Part shown: positions 58,723 through 64,000 of the stretch, piece after piece | Position numbering within the stretch: the stretch's first letter is position 1 | Layout: each line of letters starts with the position of its first letter | DNA from: Parasponia andersonii | Taxonomy: Eukaryota > Streptophyta > Magnoliopsida > Rosales > Cannabaceae | Reading direction: 5' to 3' | Assembly (NCBI GenBank): GCA_002914805.1 | Contig: JXTB01000505.1 | Span: 62,001 to 126,000 of the forward strand | DNA length: 64,000 nucleotides | Program-made: the position numbers and the translations under genes | The notes under the pieces: generated by a model | Seen by the model: the letters and a program-made list of their open reading frames with translations, nothing else | What the model was told of the DNA's origin: nothing | Database searches by the model: none

Positions 58723-59680
58723 TTAGTTGAAGAGCTAACTCTTGATAGGTGGTACCGCATAACTTAGCCTTTAATTTCTGAAGACGCGTTTCTTGATTAT
58801 CATATTTACTTTGTATATTTTGAAATCATATCTTCTATTGATTTTCCTCATTGAAAAGTGAATCTAATAATATTCTTAGCTTTCCCTGAGGTCTATGGAA
58901 TACATCTCTCTGAGTTACATAAGCTCTTATAGAACGTATATGACCAGAGTACTAAGGTGTCCCCAATGCCCGAGTTAATATGTCATGTGAGCCAATTTCC
59001 TGAATGTCTCTTCAAGATCTCATATCATACAACTCATCCTAAATAAGATACCAAATTAGTTAAATATAGAAATAAATATACAGACTAAGATTTTAAACAG
59101 AAGTCAGAAGAGCTTACAATTCGTTCTTTTGTCACTTGAGCCACAAGATTGTGATATCCTCTCTTACGGTCCTAATGTGTATCTTTCCATAATTTCGCTC
59201 ATTCTATTTTATCAGTTGTACATGTTTTCTTAAGTTCTTCTCCAATAGTTGCTATCTTTTTGCTAGATGTGCGATGAACATATTATATTTTGCTCTTCTC
59301 TATTGTTGGATCACTCTTTTTACCTATGCACACATTGCCAAAGATTAGTATCAAACTAAGATAGACAAGATCTGAAAATACTCCTTATATAACTTATCAT
59401 ATTATACCTGGACTGTAGAGGATAGTCGATCTGCAATAAATGTAACCCAAACGTCAGGGGATATGATTGCAAATGATGGTAGGTGAGTCAAAGTCATAGG
59501 ATTCTCCTCCTTATATTTAGCATCTTCCTTATGGATATATATTATACCGGAAGTTAAGTAGTTTTTAAATTGACACAATTTTTTCACCACAGATTTCATT
59601 ACAAAGGATCTGCATTCTTTTATTATGACATATGTACACTGTAAATGATTCAAATTAATATTTATAACAACATAAAACAC
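58723..59680 (-). pseudogene. CACTA ORF, Transposase_24-like part
   Basis: Read on minus in pieces. About 59485-59402 gives FAIISPDVWVTFIADRLSSTVQ, a start typical of the plant Ptta/En/Spm transposase family (PF03004). About 59310-59100 gives HRTSSKKIATIGEELKK..KLWKDTH..RKRGYHNLVAQVTKERI. About 59010-58890 gives GSHDILTRALGTPKYSGHIR and SIRAYVTQRDVFHRPQG, the most conserved block of the family. A coiled stretch to LCGTTYQE follows before the hAT-like insertion. Stops and frame changes occur in each piece. In intact elements this protein binds the subterminal repeats. Confidence 0.7.
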
Positions 59681-60300
59681 TCATCGTATTGAATTCATGA
59701 TTAATTAAGCATAAAATATCTTATCACAACATCGTCCCTAATCTTTCCTTGGAGATCACCCTCCACCTTGTGCCATGTGACAATGTGATCAGCACCATAG
59801 TATAACCTAAGACATTTAAGTACGTCTCTAGCTCAGTAGTGACTCCCTGGTTGTTTGTCTAAGAGCATTACATGCTACCATAAGTCGATTCTCTTTGGAA
59901 CTCCTTTTGAAATTTATTTACATAATGTTGCCTCTCTTCAGCTTTTTTTTCATATGCATCCATGTCTTCTTCCTTTTCATTTTAATCATCGTGGACATCA
60001 TCTTTGTCAACCTTGCTCGCCACCAGTCTGAAAATAAAGCACAATAGTTAGAAATACTAAACAAGATAAATATAATAAAATTAATACTCACACTTATAAT
60101 ATCAAATATTTATCTATTGAATAAAATTAATACTCACACTTGTATCATAAAATATTTATTTAAATACTATTGACGCATCATTGCGGGTATATGGCCTTGA
60201 TGTTGAAGTAATGATATCTACTACGTCCTTCTCTCTGAACTTTATACACATAGTTTTTAGGTCAGTAAATGAGTCATCATCAAGTAAGTCGTCATCAGTG

Positions 60301-60489
60301 GTGACATTTCATGGTTCATATGTAAGCACAATAAACTACCCTTTTTGTAATAGATCATCAAGACATTTTATGGTTCATGTTTAAGTACAATAAACTACAC
60401 AATAAACTACCCTTTTTGTAATAGATCATCATGACATTTTATGGTTCATGTGTAAGCATAATAAACTACCCTTTTTGTAATAAATCATT
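60301..60489. repeat. Three tandem units of about 60 bp in TNP2 3' part
   Basis: Units 60301-60360, 60361-60431 and 60432-60489 share GACATTT.ATGGTTCATG, a TAA..ACAATAAACTACC block and CTTTTTGTAATAGATCATC. Unit 2 carries an extra 11 bp (a duplicated CAATAAACTACA). On the minus strand each unit corresponds to the segment DDLLQKG.FIVLTHEP.NV of the transposase tail. Confidence 0.9.
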
Positions 60490-61044
60490 AACATAAAATA
60501 CTTATCATACTTGAGTTGTAATAATGAGAGGATCGTCTTTATATCCAACTCTATGAAGATCAACTAAAATAAATCCCAACTTATGATGCTTAATCCCATT
60601 ATTATTCCACCTATTGACATTTAAAAATTGGGACTCTAAATACACGATAGTCGAGCTTCCGTATTTCATGTATCACCCTATAGTAACTTGTGTCATAATA
60701 AATTGGATTCTTGTCTTTAGCACTAGCAAATTGCATGGTTTTAACCACAATACTAACTCTACTATTTTGATTAACATATATGTCATCACGTGAGCTAGCG
60801 TTAAAATGGCGACCATTTACAACAAGAAATTCGTACAAAATAGGCATATTCATCAAACCTCGAGTAAGCCACTTCAATTGTTCTGGGACTTTGTCACCTC
60901 GCTTACTTAGTTCGATGTCTACCTAAACAATAACTATCTATACAGTTAGAATACTAGAACTCAGTATCAATAAATAATTAGTTAGTATTACTTTTCTTTA
61001 TAACTAAAGTGTAAAGGTTTTATAGTGTTCATTTTGTTAGCTAT

Positions 61045-62581
61045 TGTTAGCCCAAGATTGACAACCCAATAGGGGGGTGAATTGGGTTTTAAAACATTTT
61101 AAGAAACTTTTAAACTATTCAAAATTATAAACGACTATTTTAAAACTTTTTAGCTAAATCAACAATAATGCCAAACATGTAGTAATAATAGCAAGTATAT
61201 TAAGTACACTAAATATCAAACACTTAATTAAATATCTTGCAATAAAGTAAAGAGTGTAGGGATAGAAAAAGTACAAACTCAGTTTTTACGAGATTCGATA
61301 AACACGACGGTTTGCCTATGTTCCCGACCCTCGGCAACTTACTTTGAGCTTTCTACTACAGGATCAAGATTATGAGCTTGACCGACCCTTTTACAAAAGG
61401 AGTGAATTCTTCTTAGGTACACCCTAGCCTTTATAATAGTCTTGACTCCAGCTCTATCACGCCTAACCTCGGATTATTTTGACTCCGGTGACAACCTCAC
61501 CTATACGGATTGTTTAGACAATGGTGCTGATCTTACTAACTCACGGGTTATTTATGACTCCAGTAGCAACCTCACATCTATCGGGTTGTTTATGAATCCG
61601 GTGGTAATTTCACCTCACACTTAATGGTTTTTCAATAAATAAGAGTGAACACTCACTTACAAATTCTAATTACAATGTAATTAATACAATTTTGGCTTAG
61701 GAGATTTGAGAACAATGCACTATAAATGTTCTAAGATTATCTCAATATGATTTGAAAGTTAAAGTTGAGTAAAAGAGAGATTTTGCACTTAGAAACTGAT
61801 TAGTTATCAATATAGGTTCATATTCTCTTTTTTTAAGTCATCAAACTTGGCTCTATTTAAAAGCATCTTCAAAAACTAGCCGTTTTCTACTATTGGTATT
61901 TTACTGCCAAAATTTTGGTCGACTAGAAATAATTTTGATCGACTAAAAAACTAGCTGTTGGATTCTAACACGCCAGTTCAGCTCTAACAGTTATTTTTGG
62001 TCGTTATTTTGGTCGACCATGCCTGGTCGACCAAAATTGTTCAGAAACCTATTTTTGGTTTCTTTGAACCAATTTTTGGTCATTCTTAAAAATTTCTTTT
62101 CAAATCATTTTTAACGTTAAAAAATGTACTTTTGAGAATATTTGAGCTAGATTAGAAATGATATTTATTTTCAAACAATTAAGAATTAATGAATTTAAAG
62201 TTTAGCTAATTCTTTGAAGATTTGTTTAAAAATCCATTTGAAGATTTTTGAGCCATATCAAAGAGAATTTATGTGCAATGAACTAAATTAAATACAAGAC
62301 TAAATATGAAATATATCCTATCTAGACATGATCTTATATCTTGATTGTTAATCTTCAAGCTTGATTCTAATATGTCTATATGCATCCATCTTCAAGCTTG
62401 ATTCCTTGATTAACTTGAGGTAGAACTTTAATATCATTTCACTATATACTCAAGTTGAATCATTAGTACTAAATCAAATATTTGTTATCTTCAAAATAAG
62501 AGTGAGTAAGATTGAGGCCTTAATTTCTCAACACGTCTTGTATCCACTTCTCTCTTCATATTGGATTCTCGCTTTTCAACA
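61045..62581. mobile_element. Probable insertion in a TNP2 intron (LTR-like)
   Basis: The block begins TGTTAGCCCAAGATTG and ends TTTTCAACA, the TG..CA form of LTRs. It contains a run AATAGGGGGGTGAATTGGG, a CTTTGAGCTTTCTACTACAGG region, repeated GACTCC.GT..CAACCTCAC units (61470-61620), and GGTCGACCA palindromes near 62010. These features are absent from the rest of the CACTA body. The flanking 5-mers (GCTAT and ATTCT) do not match, so the ends are uncertain. It lies where a TNP2 intron is expected, so it need not have broken the gene. Confidence 0.45.
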
Positions 62582-64000
62582 ATTCTATATACTATCTAAT
62601 AGAACAAAAACGTTATTATGTGTAATGAAATTATAATTTAAACTTAATTAAAATTAAGAAGTTTCATTATTCTTAGTGGATGTATTGTTGGACTACTGAT
62701 GAATTTTCAAGAATATTCTTATATACTAGTTGTAAATCTTTATCCTCTATATATATAGGTTTGCCACCACCTATACCTCTACTTTCACCATCTTGAGAGT
62801 AACGAGCCTTGGGAATACAAATTGTCTCTGTACTAGCAATATATTCTGAACAAAATTCAACATATTTTTCGGCTATATAACATTCCACAATGCATGCTTC
62901 TGGATTGTATTGATTTCTCACATATTCTTTTAGTATTTTCATTAATTTTTCGAATGGATGCATCTATCTCATGTAAACTAAGCCACCTAATTTAACTTCT
63001 TTAACTAAATGTACTGTTAAATGCATTATTATCAAACATAGGACAATGAAAAATATAGGATAATGACAATTTCTTCTTGTTAGGTATCTAATTTTGAAGC
63101 ATCCATTATTTTCTTACAGATTGCATTGAATAAGAAACACAATCTTGTAATAGTATATATTACGTACTTTTGTGAAATTAAATAAATTGCAATTGGGATT
63201 AATTATTGCATCAATATGTGATAATCATGTGACTTGAGTCCAATTAGTTTAAGTTATTCATTAATACCAAATTATGAATATTTGATGAATATCCTTCTAG
63301 TACCCTCACATTTGCCAAGCATTCACACATTTTATATCTTTCTTCCTTAGTCAAATTGAAGCATGTTAGAGGTAGATATACCATTTTATCACTCATTATC
63401 AGAGCTAACTCTTTTCTCAATCCCATTTCCTGAAGATCTAAATAAGAGATAATCCCATTTTTTGTTTTTCTAAGGATGTTAAGAAGAGTTTCGATAATAC
63501 TATCATAAATATTTTTTTCTATGTGCATCACATCCAAATTGTACCTCAATAATAAAACTTTCCAATACTTTAATTAAAAAATGATTAAAAATGGGTGACT
63601 TAAAGGTAAAAACCATCGATGACCTATATACATTTATTTCCCCCCATTTTTCAATTTTAAGGCATAGGTATCCTCACTACAAATAGGACATGCTTTATAG
63701 CCTGTCACACATGTACAAAAATCGTTGATTATCCATAATAGTACAACTCGTAGTGTAAAGTACTCCTTTCTAAAGGAATTGTAGCATTCAACCCTATCTT
63801 ATAAAGTTTTCAAATAATCTACTAAGGGCATCAAATAGACATTAATATTATTACTAGGTTGTTTATCTTCTGATATTAGTAATGTGAACATTGTAAATCT
63901 CATTTTCATGCACAACCAAGGAGGAAGATTGTAAATAGCAAGAATGACTAGCCAACAACTATAATTAGAATTTAGTTAACTATAAGGGTTAATGCCATCT

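Larger units (their letters stand above)
53285..64000 (-). mobile_element. CACTA (En/Spm) transposon, decayed, partial
   Basis: One end is visible: CACTACTACATAAACTATTT at 53285, the CACTA signature. It is followed by an array of subterminal inverted repeats (to about 53655). The minus strand then carries the two ORFs usual for large plant CACTA elements: TNP2 transposase (about 60150-64000, running off the window) and a Transposase_24 plus C48-peptidase ORF (54908-59680). Both are broken. Insertions in it include a solo LTR (53991-54813), a hAT-like element (56659-58722) and probably 61045-62581. The far end is outside the window, so total length is over 10.7 kb. Confidence 0.85.
60150..64000 (-). 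pseudogene. CACTA TNP2 transposase (partial, broken)
   Basis: Read on minus from the window edge. About 64000-63650 gives DGINPYS..NLPPWLCMKMRF, VYLMPLVDYLKTL, VVLLWIINDF and GYKACPICSEDTYALK. Then come HRWFLPLSHPF and 63549-63244 RYNLDVMHIEKNIYDSIIETLL with its following LDLQEMGLRKEL. All are hallmark blocks of the Transposase_21/TNP2 domain. About 62990-62673 gives MHPFEKLMKILKEYVRNQ..EACIVECYIAEKYVEFCSEYI (DUF4218-type). After a possible intron, about 60915-60611 gives EQLKWLTRGL, then MQFASAKDKNP and FRVPIFKCQ (DUF4216-type), then a stop and GIKHHKLGFILVDLHRVGYKD. Several in-frame stops and frame shifts are present. The N-terminal part is outside the window. Confidence 0.8.

Overview
The window looks like nuclear DNA of a eudicot plant, probably a rosid. 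It is very AT-rich, its genes have introns with GT..AG borders, and its proteins match plant-specific families (FAR1-related, MAP70, SVR7-type PPR-SMR, TPK, HIPP). The organism cannot be named from the sequence alone. There is one assembly gap (run of N, 50885-51200) and one ambiguous base at 8990. No bacterial, organellar, rRNA, tRNA or CRISPR feature was seen.

Six genes look intact. On the minus strand, 13624-15875 is a three-exon FRS10-like FAR1-related protein. On the plus strand, 20580-21902 is a two-exon TPK1-like two-pore K+ channel. On the minus strand, 24302-24586 is a small two-helix membrane protein of unknown role. On the plus strand, 30493-34184 is an eleven-exon MAP70-5-like microtubule-associated protein. 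On the minus strand, 37416-39557 is an intronless chloroplast PPR-SMR protein like SVR7/P67. On the minus strand, 44592-46040 is a three-exon HMA-domain isoprenylated protein (HIPP) with a 12-nt first coding exon. They are unrelated housekeeping or developmental genes in separate transcription units; nothing suggests a gene cluster.

The rest is mostly mobile DNA. Region 0-7.7 kb holds long, gypsy-type LTR sequences: 254-2493 is flanked by AGAAG duplications, and a diverged relative begins at 5202 beside a primer-binding-site-like sequence. Region 9.47-12.0 kb is a decayed copia element with two LTRs and only a broken gag. Regions 23.6-24.0 and 34.7-37.2 kb are strewn with an AACGACA/TGTCGTT motif, and the second is split by a 5'-truncated LINE. 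Several small terminal-inverted-repeat elements lie between genes; one at 27222-27818 has a perfect 8-bp duplication (CTAGTATT).

The right end (53285 to beyond 64000) is one large, decayed CACTA (En/Spm-type) element read on the minus strand. It carries a TNP2 transposase, a second ORF with a Transposase_24-like domain followed by a Ulp1/C48-peptidase-like region, and subterminal inverted repeats ending in CACTACTA. Three other elements are nested in it: a solo LTR with AACAC duplications, a hAT-like element, and, inside that hAT-like element, a small MITE.

The most notable structure is a family of about 0.2-kb MITEs, with six copies in this window. All lie in (TA)n microsatellites. They share a terminal repeat containing CCAATCCAATAGGTATTTT and an internal hairpin whose arms change in step between copies. 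The behaviour resembles the Micron elements described in rice, but this family may be undescribed.
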